A stretch of 64,000 bases of DNA from an uncultured Tateyamaria sp. (GCA_905480645.1 CAJQRC010000017.1:21941-85940), one strand, 5' to 3'. Shown: positions 53,586 to 63,017, numbered from the stretch's first letter. Notes: generated by a model not told the origin, from the letters alone. Numbers and translations: made by a program.

Positions 53586-54935
53586 ATGACACTTTCGCAC
53601 TTTGCCCTAATAGGGTTTGTTATGACGTTCTCGGCATTGCCATTTATGGCCAAGGCAGCTGAAAATAAGGTCACGACCTTTCAGCTCGAGAATGAAATGC
53701 AGGTAGTTGTGGTTGAAGACCACCGTGCTCCTGTAGTTCAGCATATGGTTTGGTACCGCGCTGGGTCTGCCGATGAACCAAAGGGATCATCCGGGGTCGC
53801 CCATTTTCTTGAGCATTTACTTTTTAAATCTACGGACAATTTAGCCGAAGGCGAGTTGTCTGCGACCGTTGCGGCAAACGGTGGGCGTGATAACGCATTT
53901 ACGAGTTATGATTATACAGCATATTTTCAGCGTGTTGCTGCTGACCGTTTGGATTTGATGATGCAAATGGAAGCAGACCGGATGCGAAATATCAGACTTA
54001 CTCCGGTCAATATCGCAACTGAGCAGGATGTTATTATAGAAGAACGAAACCAGCGGACAGAGAACAGCCCAAGAGCTCTATTTAGTGAACAATTGCGTGC
54101 GGCTCAGTATCTTAACCACCGCTATGGAGTGCCTATCATTGGCTGGAAGCATGAGATGGAGAAACTGAATCTGAGCCAAGCATATGGATTTTATAACACC
54201 CATTATCATCCAAATAACGCTATCCTAGTTGTTTCCGGTGATGTGAAGCCTGAAGAGGTACGGACATTAGCAGAAAAATACTATGGAAAGATTCCAGCTA
54301 ACCCAGATCTGCCAGAGCGTCTGCGAACAAAAGAACCACCACAAACAGCAGAGCGACGTTTGATTTTTCGTGATCCTCGAGTTGCACAACCCTATATAAG
54401 CCGGTCATATCTAGCGCCTGAGCGTGACAGTGGTGACCAAGAGATAGCTGCAGCTTTGACATTGTTGGCTGAGGTTTTGGGCGGTGGTATAACAAGTTAT
54501 TTGACTGAAAAACTTCAATTTGAAAGTCAGATAGCAGTACATTCTGTTGCTTATTATCGTGGGGTATCCTTGGATGAAACCACCTTTGACGTATATGTAG
54601 TGCCCAGTTCAGACGTAAGTTTACAGGAAGCTGAAGACGCAATGGATGTTGTTCTAGCACAGTTTCTAAAGGAGGGAGTTGACCCTGAACAGCTTGAACG
54701 GATTAAATACCAATTGCGTGCTAGCGAAATTTATGCGCGAGACAATGTGGATGGAATTGCAAATCGTTACGGGCGAGCCCTAGCCTCTGGCTTAACAGTG
54801 CAAGACATACAAGACTGGCCAGAAATTTTACAGGCAGTAACGCCAGAAGACATAATGGCTGCTGCTCGATCAGTTTTTAATCGTGAGGCGTCTGTGACCG
54901 GTTGGTTGATGCGCGAAGATGAGGTGACACAATGA
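53586..54935 (+). CDS. M16-family zinc metallopeptidase (catalytic partner)
   Basis: The 449-residue protein has a Sec signal peptide (about 1-24, ending AKA) and a periplasmic M16 (pitrilysin-like) peptidase fold. The inverted zinc motif HxxEH is H73-x-x-E76-H77 in GVAHFLEHLLF, with a downstream Glu (EQDVIIEERNQR near 150) as the third ligand. The ATG at 53586 follows AGGAA and begins the signal peptide correctly; a TTG upstream is not needed. It overlaps the next gene by 4 bases, and the two products are expected to form a heterodimer or clamshell pair. Confidence 0.92.
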   Translation: MTLSHFALIGFVMTFSALPFMAKAAENKVTTFQLENEMQVVVVEDHRAPVVQHMVWYRAGSADEPKGSSGVAHFLEHLLFKSTDNLAEGELSATVAANGGRDNAFTSYDYTAYFQRVAADRLDLMMQMEADRMRNIRLTPVNIATEQDVIIEERNQRTENSPRALFSEQLRAAQYLNHRYGVPIIGWKHEMEKLNLSQAYGFYNTHYHPNNAILVVSGDVKPEEVRTLAEKYYGKIPANPDLPERLRTKEPPQTAERRLIFRDPRVAQPYISRSYLAPERDSGDQEIAAALTLLAEVLGGGITSYLTEKLQFESQIAVHSVAYYRGVSLDETTFDVYVVPSSDVSLQEAEDAMDVVLAQFLKEGVDPEQLERIKYQLRASEIYARDNVDGIANRYGRALASGLTVQDIQDWPEILQAVTPEDIMAAARSVFNREASVTGWLMREDEVTQ

Positions 54936-56251
54936 GCCGTTTAATTGCAGCCTTCTTGCTCGCTTGTATTTCTGCATTGCCGGCTCGTACCGAAACTGAA
55001 ATTGAAGAGGTCGTGAGCAAAGGGGGGATTACTGCATGGTTGGTTCAAGAGTCCTCAATTCCGTTTGTGGCGCTTGAATTACGTTTTCGTGGTGGTGCTT
55101 CACTGGATGCCTCAGGCAAACGTGGAGCCATAAATTTGATGACTGGCCTGTTGGAAGAAGGCGCTGGTGATCTTGACTCTCGTAGTTTTACAGAAGCACA
55201 AGAAAGGCTCGCTTCCAGTTTTTCATATCGTGCAGGGCCAGACTCTTTGTCTGTTTCAGCGAAATTTCTTACCGAAAACCGAGACGAAGCTGTGGCATTA
55301 TTGCGATTATCTTTGATTGAACCAACGTTTGAACAAGTTGCTTTGGATCGTGTGCGTGAGCAGGTACTATCCAGTTTACGATCCGATGCTAAAGATCCAG
55401 ATCAGATCGCTCGGGCTGCATTTGATGAGATGGCTTTCGGTGATCATCCCTATTCAACACAATTTAAGGGCACACTTGATAGTGTATCATTGTTAACAAG
55501 GGATGACGTGGTCGAAGCTCATAAGGCAGTATTTGCCAAAGACCGGATCTACGTTGGCGTAGTGGGAGATATATCTCCTGAAGAGTTGGGACCATTGCTG
55601 GATAAACTGCTTGGTGATTTGCCTGAAGTTGGAGCGCCTCAACCAGATTCTGCGGATATTATGATAAAGGGTGGGACTACTGTAATTCCTTTTGAAACAC
55701 CGCAGTCTGTTACAATTTTTGGTCACGGTGGAATTGATCAGAAAGATCCTGATTTTTTTGCTGCTCGATTGTTGAACCATATTCTTGGCGCTGGGGGTTT
55801 TGAAAGCCGTTTGATGCAAGAAGTCAGGGAGAAACGTGGCCTGACGTATGGGGTATATTCCTATCTTGTTTCACAAGACCATGCCGCAACCATTCAGGGA
55901 CAGGTTGCGTCAGCCAATAATAAAATTGCGGAGGCTGTGTCTGTTATTCGTGACGAATGGGAGCGTGCAGCTACGGATGGGGTTACACAAGCTGAATTGG
56001 ACGCAGCTAAAACGTTTGTTACGGGCTCATACCCCCTACGTTTTGATGGAAACGGACCAATTGCGCGAATAATGGTTGGCATGCAAATGGTAGGTTTGCC
56101 AATTGATTATATACCAACCCGCAATGCTATGGTGGAGGCTGTGACACTGGAAGATGTCCAGCGAGTTGCAAAGGAGCTACTGCGTACCGAAGACTTGCAT
56201 TTTGTTGTTGTTGGTAAGCCACTGGGTTTGGACGAGACTATTCAAAATTGA
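54932..56251 (+). CDS. M16-family peptidase-like protein (non-catalytic partner)
   Basis: This is a 439-residue periplasmic protein with a Sec signal peptide (about 1-20). It has the M16 fold (GGASLDASGKRGAINLMTGLLEEGAG) but the HxxEH zinc motif is absent: the corresponding stretch reads NLMTGLLEEG. The C-terminal half keeps REKRGLTYGVYSY, the Arg-Tyr substrate-binding motif supplied by the partner subunit in two-chain M16 enzymes. It overlaps the catalytic subunit gene by ATGA. Loss of zinc ligands is normal for the second chain, not a sign of decay. Confidence 0.92.
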   Translation: MSRLIAAFLLACISALPARTETEIEEVVSKGGITAWLVQESSIPFVALELRFRGGASLDASGKRGAINLMTGLLEEGAGDLDSRSFTEAQERLASSFSYRAGPDSLSVSAKFLTENRDEAVALLRLSLIEPTFEQVALDRVREQVLSSLRSDAKDPDQIARAAFDEMAFGDHPYSTQFKGTLDSVSLLTRDDVVEAHKAVFAKDRIYVGVVGDISPEELGPLLDKLLGDLPEVGAPQPDSADIMIKGGTTVIPFETPQSVTIFGHGGIDQKDPDFFAARLLNHILGAGGFESRLMQEVREKRGLTYGVYSYLVSQDHAATIQGQVASANNKIAEAVSVIRDEWERAATDGVTQAELDAAKTFVTGSYPLRFDGNGPIARIMVGMQMVGLPIDYIPTRNAMVEAVTLEDVQRVAKELLRTEDLHFVVVGKPLGLDETIQN

Positions 56252-56365
56252 ATTATTTTCAGCCATTTGCTGCTGATTGAAAGTACTCTCGTGATTATTC
56301 AAATTCTTCGATGGCATGCACTCAAAATATGTAGGTCCTCAGAGGCTGTTTGAAAACAACATTTG

Positions 56366-58708
56366 CTACTCGCCATATGGAACCCAGACTGTTTTGATTT
56401 CTGTGGAGGCCTGAAGAAAAATATGGCCTTCCCCATCAGACTTAGTCCAAATTCGATCAAGCCCATTGTTAACCCAAGTACGTTTTAGGTTCCCCGCTGC
56501 GTTTTTTTCAATTATTTTTGATAGGTTCGAACTTGAGAAAGACCATACTGCATCGATATTTAGATGGCTGGCCATTTGAGGTGCTATTTCTATGTGGCAG
56601 CCTGTGAGTATGTTTACCACACCAGCAGGAACATCAGATGTTTCAAGAACTTGGTAGAAGTCAGTAGCAATTAATGGAAACGGTTCTGATGCTGTTAGAA
56701 TGATCTGGTTTCCCATTGCGATGGCAGGCGCCATTAGTGAGACCAATCCCAATAATGGCTTATCATCTGGGCATAACGCTCCAATTACCCCAACAGGCTC
56801 ATTTAATGCTAATGCAATGCCTCTAATTGGTATATTCTTGGTAGCACCATCATACTTATCTGCCCAAGCAGCATAGGTGAATAGTCTTTCAAGCGATTGT
56901 TCAACTTCTTGTTTACCGCCTTCGCCACCCACTAAATTGTTAATACGGGTAGCAAATTCATCCCTGCGCGCAGCCAGATTTTCAGCAATATAATACATGA
57001 TTTGCGCGCGTTGATGTCCTGTTGTTTTAGACCACGATTTTGCGGCATGCGCTGCCTCAACGGCGTTTCGCAAGTCTTTGCGGTTGGCAAGACTGGATTG
57101 ACCAAGCAGAGAACCACTCTTGCTAAAAACATTTCGAGAATATCCACTATCGGGGCGTGTTTGTTTACCTGCAATATATAGTTTTGCCGTACGATCTATT
57201 GTACTCACTGTTTCAGAACTGCCGGTGAATGGTAAGATTTTTTTAAGTGGTTTATTTGTATCCTTTGGTTTGGTGTAGCCCTTGAGACCCTCCCAACCAC
57301 CTTCGCGCCCAAAGCCGCTTTCACGTACGCCACCAAAGCCCGCAGCGGCGTCCATCATGTTTGTACCATTGACCCAAACAATCCCTACAAAAAGTTTAGG
57401 TGCTACATCGAGTGCAAGGTTTAAATTTTCACTCCAAACGGACGCTGATAGACCGTATCGTGTGTTATTTGCTATTTCTACTGCCTCAGTGGGAGTACGG
57501 AAGGTAGTAGAGACTAAAACAGGACCAAAGATTTCTTCTTGCATAAGTGTATCTGCGGTATTTAGTTCCGTGATCAGAGTTGGTGGGTAGTAGTATCCTC
57601 TTTCTGGTAGTTTGCCCGGTGACTGATAGGTATGTCCGGCTGAATTGGTAGAAACCATTTGTGAAATTGAGTTTAGTTGCGACATGTCTACAATCGCACC
57701 AATATCAGTCGACTTATCCAGTGGATCTCCAACTCTTAATTTGTCCATTCTCGCGCGTAATTTGGCGTAGAAGTTGTCAGCGATAGGTTCGTGCACTAAT
57801 AATCTTGACCCAGCGCAACAAACCTGTCCTTGGTTTAACCAGATTGCGTCAACCAAACCTTCTACCGCTGAATCTAAGTCTGCATCGTCAAATACAATAT
57901 ATGGCGACTTGCCACCAAGCTCGAGTGTAAGCGCTTTTCCAGAGCCTGCAGTTGCTTCGCGGATATGGCGGCCAACAGAAGTGGAGCCTGTGAATGCGAT
58001 CTTATCTACATTAGCATTCACTAGCATTTCGCCCACGACACCATTACCAGTAATTATGTTGACTACGCCTTTGGGTACGCCTGCTTCTATACAAATTTCA
58101 GCAAATAAAAGCGCAGTGAGCGACGTGTATTCAGCCGGTTTAAGGACAACAGTGTTTCCCATTGCAAGTGCAGGCGCAACTTTCCAAGCAAGCATAAGTA
58201 AAGGAAAGTTCCATGGAATTATTTGCCCGCAAACACCCATCGCCTCTTGGTCTGGCAACTCAACACTCATTAATTGAGCCATGCCGGCGTGGTAGTAAAA
58301 GTGACGTTGGACTAATGGAATATCGATGTCGCGGCTTTCTCGGATGGGTTTGCCATTATCGAGTGTCTCCAGCACGGCAAATAAGCGACTATGTTTTTGC
58401 AAAAGGCGAGCGATTGCATAAAGAACGCGGGCACGTTTATAACCACGCGCTTTCGCCCAAGCTGGCTGTGCTGCACGGGCGGCTTGTACTGCTGTATCTA
58501 CGTTTTTTTGTGTTGCTTGAGTGAGGGTGGCAAGTTTTTTACCAGTTGTAGGGTTAAAGCTATCGAACCCTTTGCACGGCTCTGTAAATACCCCATCAAT
58601 AAAATGACCAAAACGTGCATTTTTTGCATTAATCCAAACCATTGCTTCTTTGGTTGCTTCGGGTGCAGGGCCGTATTCCATAGTTTCAAAAATTTCTTTT
58701 ACAGTCAT
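56366..58708 (-). CDS. ALDH16-type aldehyde dehydrogenase (catalytic domain plus C-terminal pseudo-ALDH domain)
   Basis: The 780-residue protein is a fusion. The N-terminal 500 residues are a complete aldehyde dehydrogenase with E263 (LELGGKSP) and C297 (NQGQVCCAGSR). The remaining 280 residues repeat only an ALDH NAD-binding-like domain (YIAGKQTRP near 510, EPVGVIGALCPDD) and end where the catalytic domain would begin, with no Glu/Cys pair. This is the bacterial ALDH16 architecture, known from a Loktanella enzyme. It follows deoC on the same strand across a 71-base gap; oxidation of the acetaldehyde released by DeoC is a reasonable but unproven role. Confidence 0.9.
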   Translation of the reverse strand: MTVKEIFETMEYGPAPEATKEAMVWINAKNARFGHFIDGVFTEPCKGFDSFNPTTGKKLATLTQATQKNVDTAVQAARAAQPAWAKARGYKRARVLYAIARLLQKHSRLFAVLETLDNGKPIRESRDIDIPLVQRHFYYHAGMAQLMSVELPDQEAMGVCGQIIPWNFPLLMLAWKVAPALAMGNTVVLKPAEYTSLTALLFAEICIEAGVPKGVVNIITGNGVVGEMLVNANVDKIAFTGSTSVGRHIREATAGSGKALTLELGGKSPYIVFDDADLDSAVEGLVDAIWLNQGQVCCAGSRLLVHEPIADNFYAKLRARMDKLRVGDPLDKSTDIGAIVDMSQLNSISQMVSTNSAGHTYQSPGKLPERGYYYPPTLITELNTADTLMQEEIFGPVLVSTTFRTPTEAVEIANNTRYGLSASVWSENLNLALDVAPKLFVGIVWVNGTNMMDAAAGFGGVRESGFGREGGWEGLKGYTKPKDTNKPLKKILPFTGSSETVSTIDRTAKLYIAGKQTRPDSGYSRNVFSKSGSLLGQSSLANRKDLRNAVEAAHAAKSWSKTTGHQRAQIMYYIAENLAARRDEFATRINNLVGGEGGKQEVEQSLERLFTYAAWADKYDGATKNIPIRGIALALNEPVGVIGALCPDDKPLLGLVSLMAPAIAMGNQIILTASEPFPLIATDFYQVLETSDVPAGVVNILTGCHIEIAPQMASHLNIDAVWSFSSSNLSKIIEKNAAGNLKRTWVNNGLDRIWTKSDGEGHIFLQASTEIKTVWVPYGE

Positions 58709-58727
58709 ACTTGCTCCTTATTAGAAG

Positions 58728-58760
58728 CCGAGCAGTTTTTTCAGGTTAAAAATAGCTCGG
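58728..58760 (-). other. Hairpin between deoC and ALDH16
   Basis: CCGAGC and GCTCGG (minus strand; 58755-58760 and 58728-58733) enclose a second TTTTT/AAAAA stem. It lies just before the ALDH16 ribosome-binding site AAGGAG. It may stabilise or process the operon mRNA. No T tract follows, so termination is unlikely. Confidence 0.4.
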
Positions 58761-58779
58761 AATTTATCTTAAATTCTAA

Positions 58780-59784
58780 TTATCCAATAGGGTGACGATA
58801 CCCAGCAGAGTAAGCTCCAGTCAGATAGTGTTCTAACTGGCGTTCAATATCTCCCAACAGTGAGGAGGCCCCAAAGCGAAAGAGGTCAGCTCGCAGCCAA
58901 CGGTTGCCTAATTCTTCCTTTATTAGGGTCAGATATGTTAGCGCATCCTTCGCCTTGGATATACCACCTGCCGGTTTGTAACCAACGCGATACCCCGTAC
59001 GTTCATGATATTCCCGTATCGCGCGGATCATTACTAATGTTATGGGCAGTGTCGCATTTACACTTTCCTTGCCTGTTGATGTTTTAATGAAGTCCGCTCC
59101 CGCCATCATGCAAACTAAAGAAGCGCGAGCAACATTTCGCAGTGATCCTAATTCACCTGCCGCCAATATCGCTTTGATATGAGCATCTCCACACGCTTTG
59201 CGCATTTTGAGTGTTTCTTCATAGAGCGCTTGCCAGTTGCCTTCTAGAACATGACGCCGCGAAATAACGATATCAATTTCTTTAGCCCCTGCGTTAACGC
59301 TTTCGGCGATTTCTTGAATGCGTAGATGGAGTGGAGACAAACCTGCGGGAAAACCTGTTGAAACTGCTGCTACAGGAATCCCCGATCCCTTTAATGCGGC
59401 TACCGCAGTTTGCACCATTTCATGGTAAACACACACTGCTCCCGTTGTCAGCCCTGTTAAATTGAGCTGCTTCAGTAAATCTGCACGCACTGGTTGTCGG
59501 GCTTTAGCGCAAATTCGTTGAACTCTTCTTTCTGTATCATCGCCTGATAAAGTGGTTAGATCGATGCAAGTTATAGCCCGCAGTAACCATGCTGCCTGAT
59601 GGTCGTTCTTGATGGATCGCCGCCCCGGTATTGAGGAGCATCTACGTTCGATTGCTGATGTGTTTGCCTCAACTGCGCGGAGCCAATCCATATCTAGCGG
59701 TATTCCTGAATTTCGGGGCTCCAGAATTCGTGGTATTTGGGCCGTTGACTGATTGACCGTTTCTAATGGTGTGCGGATTGGCAT
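58780..59784 (-). CDS. deoC: Deoxyribose-phosphate aldolase
   Basis: DeoC splits 2-deoxyribose-5-phosphate into glyceraldehyde-3-phosphate and acetaldehyde in deoxynucleoside catabolism. At 334 residues it is the longer, eukaryote-like form, with about 60 extra N-terminal residues before the TIM barrel begins. Active-site residues are D171 (AKEIDIVISR), Schiff-base K234 (DFIKTSTGK) and K270 (GYKPAGGIS), with spacings close to E. coli DeoC. It is first in the deoC-ALDH16 pair. No deoA, deoD or nucleoside transporter lies in the window. Confidence 0.94.
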   Translation of the reverse strand: MPIRTPLETVNQSTAQIPRILEPRNSGIPLDMDWLRAVEANTSAIERRCSSIPGRRSIKNDHQAAWLLRAITCIDLTTLSGDDTERRVQRICAKARQPVRADLLKQLNLTGLTTGAVCVYHEMVQTAVAALKGSGIPVAAVSTGFPAGLSPLHLRIQEIAESVNAGAKEIDIVISRRHVLEGNWQALYEETLKMRKACGDAHIKAILAAGELGSLRNVARASLVCMMAGADFIKTSTGKESVNATLPITLVMIRAIREYHERTGYRVGYKPAGGISKAKDALTYLTLIKEELGNRWLRADLFRFGASSLLGDIERQLEHYLTGAYSAGYRHPIG

Positions 59785-59981
59785 GTAATTTTCTCTTGGG
59801 TAGATTTGATAAAAATGGTCGCATGGGGGGCAGCATTTGGCAAGCCGTTGCGATCTTATGTATAGGATATGAGCATTTTTAATTTACACAATTTTGAATT
59901 TTGGCTAACTTTGGTACTTTGATAAAATGACTGGTGAGATACATCCAAAATACAAAAAAATTCTTTCTTTAAAATCTAAAT

Positions 59982-59998
59982 TTGCGAATCAATCGCAA
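59982..59998. promoter_or_regulatory. 17-bp palindrome upstream of troA, Mur-box-like
   Basis: TTGCGA (59982-59987), ATCAA, and TCGCAA (59993-59998) form a perfect dyad. TTGC...GCAA palindromes of this size resemble the manganese-responsive Mur (Fur-family) sites of alphaproteobacteria as I recall them, and sitABCD is the known target. Assignment is inferred. Confidence 0.5.
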
Positions 59999-60011
59999 TA
60001 AGATTGACTTT

Positions 60012-60026
60012 TGAGAATGACTCTCA
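60012..60026. promoter_or_regulatory. Fur-box-like 7-1-7 inverted repeat upstream of troA
   Basis: TGAGAAT-G-ACTCTCA (60012-60026) is a 7-1-7 inverted repeat with one mismatched pair, like the core of Fur-family sites. It lies 11 bases before the troA ATG and 13 bases after the TTGC palindrome. Repression by a metal-sensing Fur/Mur protein is inferred. Confidence 0.5.
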
Positions 60027-60037
60027 TATTCAACTAG

Positions 60038-61012
60038 ATGATGGTTGATTTGTTTAAAGTAGATACTCCTCGCCGTGCAGTGCTCGCTGCCATTGCTGCA
60101 TTCGCGGCAATGCCAGTTCTTGCGGCGACACCCCTAAAAGTTGTTGCAACAACTGGTATGATCGCTGACATGGTGCGCCAGATTGGTGGTGAAGCAGTCG
60201 TTGTCCGCGGGCTAATGGGCGCAGGTATAGATCCTCATAGCTATCGTCAGACCCGTAGTGACATCGTAGCGATGACGCGTGCTGATGTAACGTTTTGGCA
60301 TGGTTTATACTTAGAAGCCCAAATGGAAGAATTTTTAGCAGATTTGGATCGTAAGAGATCTGTTTATGCTGTGGCGGATAATCTGGACCCAGCACAGTTG
60401 ATTACTCATGCTGACTATGATGATAGCTTTGATCCACATGTATGGATGGATCCTGTAATTTGGGCCCAGTGTACGTCTATTGTCGTTGATGAATTAACTA
60501 ATTTATACCCTGAAATGCGTACTCTTTTTGAAGAAAACGCTTCCACATTCGTTCAAGAAGCCGTTGCATTGGATGCTTACTCTCGCGACACACTTATGAA
60601 AGTACCGCCAAAAAGCCGGATTTTGCTTACGGCCCATGATGCCTTTGGGTATTTCGGTAAAGCCTATAACTTTGATGTGCTTGGTATTCAGGGTATCTCA
60701 ACTGAAAGTGAAGCTGGTTTAAATCGCATTAGTGAACTTGTTGATATTTTGGTTGATCGCAAAGTCCCTGCTGTATTTGTTGAAACATCCGTTTCTGATC
60801 GTAATGTACGCGCGCTTATTGAGGGTGCTGCTGCTCAAGGCCATGACGTTAGTATTGGTGGCACTTTATTCAGTGACGCTATGGGCGTTGACGGGACATA
60901 TGAGGGTACATGGCTGGGAATGATTGATCATAATGTGACGACAATAGCGAGAGCATTGGGCGCGGACGTAACCGCCAGAGGAAGACTGGGTAAATTGGCG
61001 GGTGCGGCATGA
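60038..61012 (+). CDS. Metal ABC transporter substrate-binding protein (TroA/SitA type)
   Basis: This 324-residue periplasmic cluster A-I receptor binds Mn, Zn or Fe. The N-terminus has TPRRAVLAAIAAFA with paired arginines, a possible Tat-like signal, cleaved near residue 30. The metal ligands are H67 (DPHSY), H134 (FDPHVW), H200 (LTAHDAFGYF) and D280 (TLFSDAMG), the His-His-His-Asp set of TroA rather than the His-His-Glu-Asp set of MntC/PsaA. There is no histidine-rich loop as in ZnuA. It overlaps the ATPase gene by 4 bases. With two permeases downstream the system is TroABCD/SitABCD-like, so manganese is the most likely cargo. Confidence 0.9.
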   Translation: MMVDLFKVDTPRRAVLAAIAAFAAMPVLAATPLKVVATTGMIADMVRQIGGEAVVVRGLMGAGIDPHSYRQTRSDIVAMTRADVTFWHGLYLEAQMEEFLADLDRKRSVYAVADNLDPAQLITHADYDDSFDPHVWMDPVIWAQCTSIVVDELTNLYPEMRTLFEENASTFVQEAVALDAYSRDTLMKVPPKSRILLTAHDAFGYFGKAYNFDVLGIQGISTESEAGLNRISELVDILVDRKVPAVFVETSVSDRNVRALIEGAAAQGHDVSIGGTLFSDAMGVDGTYEGTWLGMIDHNVTTIARALGADVTARGRLGKLAGAA

Positions 61013-61812
61013 GTATTTCACTTGTTAATGACGCTCATAATAAAAATGCTAACTTAGCTCAATCCGTTAGCCCACTGGCTGTGCATGGCCTTACTGTTTC
61101 ATATAATCAGACCCCAGCAATATTTTCCGTTAATATGGTGGTTCACCCCGGTACAATGACAGCTATTGTGGGACCTAATGGAGCTGGTAAATCAACGTTA
61201 CTTAAAGCCGTTTTAGGCGTGATAAAACCATTGGCTGGGTCAGTCAGCATATTAGGTAAGCCTCTTGTTAAAATGCGAGACAAGATCGCCTATATGCCAC
61301 AACGGGCAAGCGTAGATTGGGATTTCCCAACCCGAGTAATCGATGTTGTGATGATGGGGATGTATAGAAATCTTGGACTGCTAGGACGTATCCGCGCGTC
61401 ACATCGTGAACAAGCTATTAAATGCTTGAACCGTGTGGGCATGGCTGATTTTGCCACCCGTCAGATTGGCCAACTTTCAGGTGGTCAACAGCAACGTGTG
61501 TTTTTAGCACGGGCATTAGCACAAGATGCTGAGATTTACGTTCTGGATGAGCCTCTTGCTGGTGTCGATGCAGCAACTGAAAAAACCATCATTGCTGTTT
61601 TACAAGAATTAAGAGATTCTGGGTCAACTATTGTTGCCGTACACCACGACCTCGCAACAGTTTCCGATTATTTTGACGATGTTGTTTTATTAAACAAACA
61701 AGTTGTTGCTGCAGGTCCTATTGACGATATATTTACCGAGGCAAATCTCCAAGCTACTTACGGGGGACGGCTCGCTACTGCCCGTGTTGACCCTGAAAGC
61801 GTGGCTATCTAA
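61009..61812 (+). CDS. Metal ABC transporter ATP-binding protein (TroB/SitB type)
   Basis: The 267-residue ATPase powers the metal importer. Walker A is GPNGAGKST (55-63), the Q-loop lies in YMPQRASVDWDFP (near 96), the signature is LSGGQQQR and Walker B is YVLDEPLAGVD, followed by the VHHDL switch histidine. The MPQRASVDWDFP segment is typical of metal-family ATPases. The ATG overlaps the troA stop, and 5 bases separate it from the first permease. Confidence 0.95.
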   Translation: MSISLVNDAHNKNANLAQSVSPLAVHGLTVSYNQTPAIFSVNMVVHPGTMTAIVGPNGAGKSTLLKAVLGVIKPLAGSVSILGKPLVKMRDKIAYMPQRASVDWDFPTRVIDVVMMGMYRNLGLLGRIRASHREQAIKCLNRVGMADFATRQIGQLSGGQQQRVFLARALAQDAEIYVLDEPLAGVDAATEKTIIAVLQELRDSGSTIVAVHHDLATVSDYFDDVVLLNKQVVAAGPIDDIFTEANLQATYGGRLATARVDPESVAI

Positions 61813-61817
61813 TTATA

Positions 61818-63017
61818 ATGATTGACGCGCTACTCTTACAGCTTGGTTATAATGCAACTTTGGTAACTTTGGGTGCCTGCCTACTCGGAATTGCTGCAGG
61901 TGTTGCTGGAACTTTTTTGTTCCTACGAAAACGTGCATTAGTGAGTGATGCAATTTCCCATGCTACTTTGCCTGGTATTGCTTTGGCTTTCATAGTTATG
62001 GTTTCTTTTGGTGGTAATGGACGGTCTTTATTTGGACTATTGTTTGGAGCTGGTGTGTCTGCGGCTTTGGGCCTTTTATGTTTGCATTGGTTAACAACGC
62101 GCACTCGACTTGGTGAGGATGCGGCTATTGGGGCAGTCTTATCAGTCTTTTTCGGGCTGGGTATTGTGATGTTAACCATCGTCCAAACTATGAGTGTTGG
62201 GCAGCAAGCCGGTTTGGAAGGCTTTCTCCTTGGTTCCACAGCGGGAATGTTACGCGGTGACGCGTTACTGTTGGCCGTAGCTGCATCAGTGGTATTGTCT
62301 CTCGTTCTATTTTTGCGTCGGCCGTTTGAATTGGCGGCATTTGATCCTGCATTTGCGGAGACCTCTGGCTGGTCATTAGCATGGATTGATTTTGCGATGA
62401 TGGGTATTGTTTTGGTTGTGACAGTTGTTGGTCTTAAAGTAGTGGGCTTAATTTTGATAGTTGCACTTTTAATTGTTCCAGCCGTCTCTGCCCGTTTTTG
62501 GACTGATAGATCTGACGGTGTAATTTTGATTGCAGCTATATTGGGTGGATTGTCTGGTTACATTGGCGCTGCATTGTCTGCAGTGGCACCTGCCTTACCA
62601 ACTGGACCAATTATTGTACTTGTTGGGTTTGCCTTTTTTGTGATGTCGCTGCTATTTGCCCCAAAGAGAGGGGTTTTGGCTTCTGTTTTGACGCACTATC
62701 AATATCAGCGCCAAATCCATCTGCGTCAGGGGCTTTTAGCACTAGCGCAAGGTCAACCAATTTATGAGGCACTGACGCGGAGGTTGATGTTTCGTGCCGG
62801 ATTGATACTGCCAGACGGAGTAGCTACTGCGTCTGGACAAGCAGCGGCTGCCAAAGCGCTATTGGATGAAAACCGTTGGTCTATTGTGCGTGCTGATCAA
62901 AGTTTTGCGGCGGCGGCAACTCGGTATGATGGGCTGACTGTGATTGAAGAATTTTTAACACCTGATCAAATGAATGAGGTGGATGGGCGGATTATAGCTC
63001 CGCGGGCGTTGTTTTGA
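61818..63017 (+). CDS. Metal ABC transporter permease with C-terminal extension (TroC/SitC type)
   Basis: The 399-residue inner-membrane permease has the ABC-3 family fold in the first 285 residues (about eight spans; VSDAISHATLPGIALAF near 43-59, VVGLKVVGLILIVALLIVPA near 204-223). The last about 110 residues are soluble and contain regularly spaced helices (QGQPIYEALTRRL and GVATASGQAAAAKALLDENRW), like the winged-helix tails found on some TroC-type permeases. The role of the tail is unknown; it may couple cytoplasmic metal or regulator sensing to transport. The stop overlaps the start of the second permease. Confidence 0.92.
   Translation: MIDALLLQLGYNATLVTLGACLLGIAAGVAGTFLFLRKRALVSDAISHATLPGIALAFIVMVSFGGNGRSLFGLLFGAGVSAALGLLCLHWLTTRTRLGEDAAIGAVLSVFFGLGIVMLTIVQTMSVGQQAGLEGFLLGSTAGMLRGDALLLAVAASVVLSLVLFLRRPFELAAFDPAFAETSGWSLAWIDFAMMGIVLVVTVVGLKVVGLILIVALLIVPAVSARFWTDRSDGVILIAAILGGLSGYIGAALSAVAPALPTGPIIVLVGFAFFVMSLLFAPKRGVLASVLTHYQYQRQIHLRQGLLALAQGQPIYEALTRRLMFRAGLILPDGVATASGQAAAAKALLDENRWSIVRADQSFAAAATRYDGLTVIEEFLTPDQMNEVDGRIIAPRALF

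Noticed and set aside
54932..56251. Second M16 gene as a pseudogene because HxxEH is missing
   Set aside because: Non-catalytic partners of two-chain M16 peptidases normally lack the zinc motif, and the frame is intact with the Arg-Tyr motif kept.
56366..57200. Degenerate C-terminal ALDH half as a decayed duplicate
   Set aside because: The two-domain layout with a truncated pseudo-domain is the regular ALDH16 architecture.
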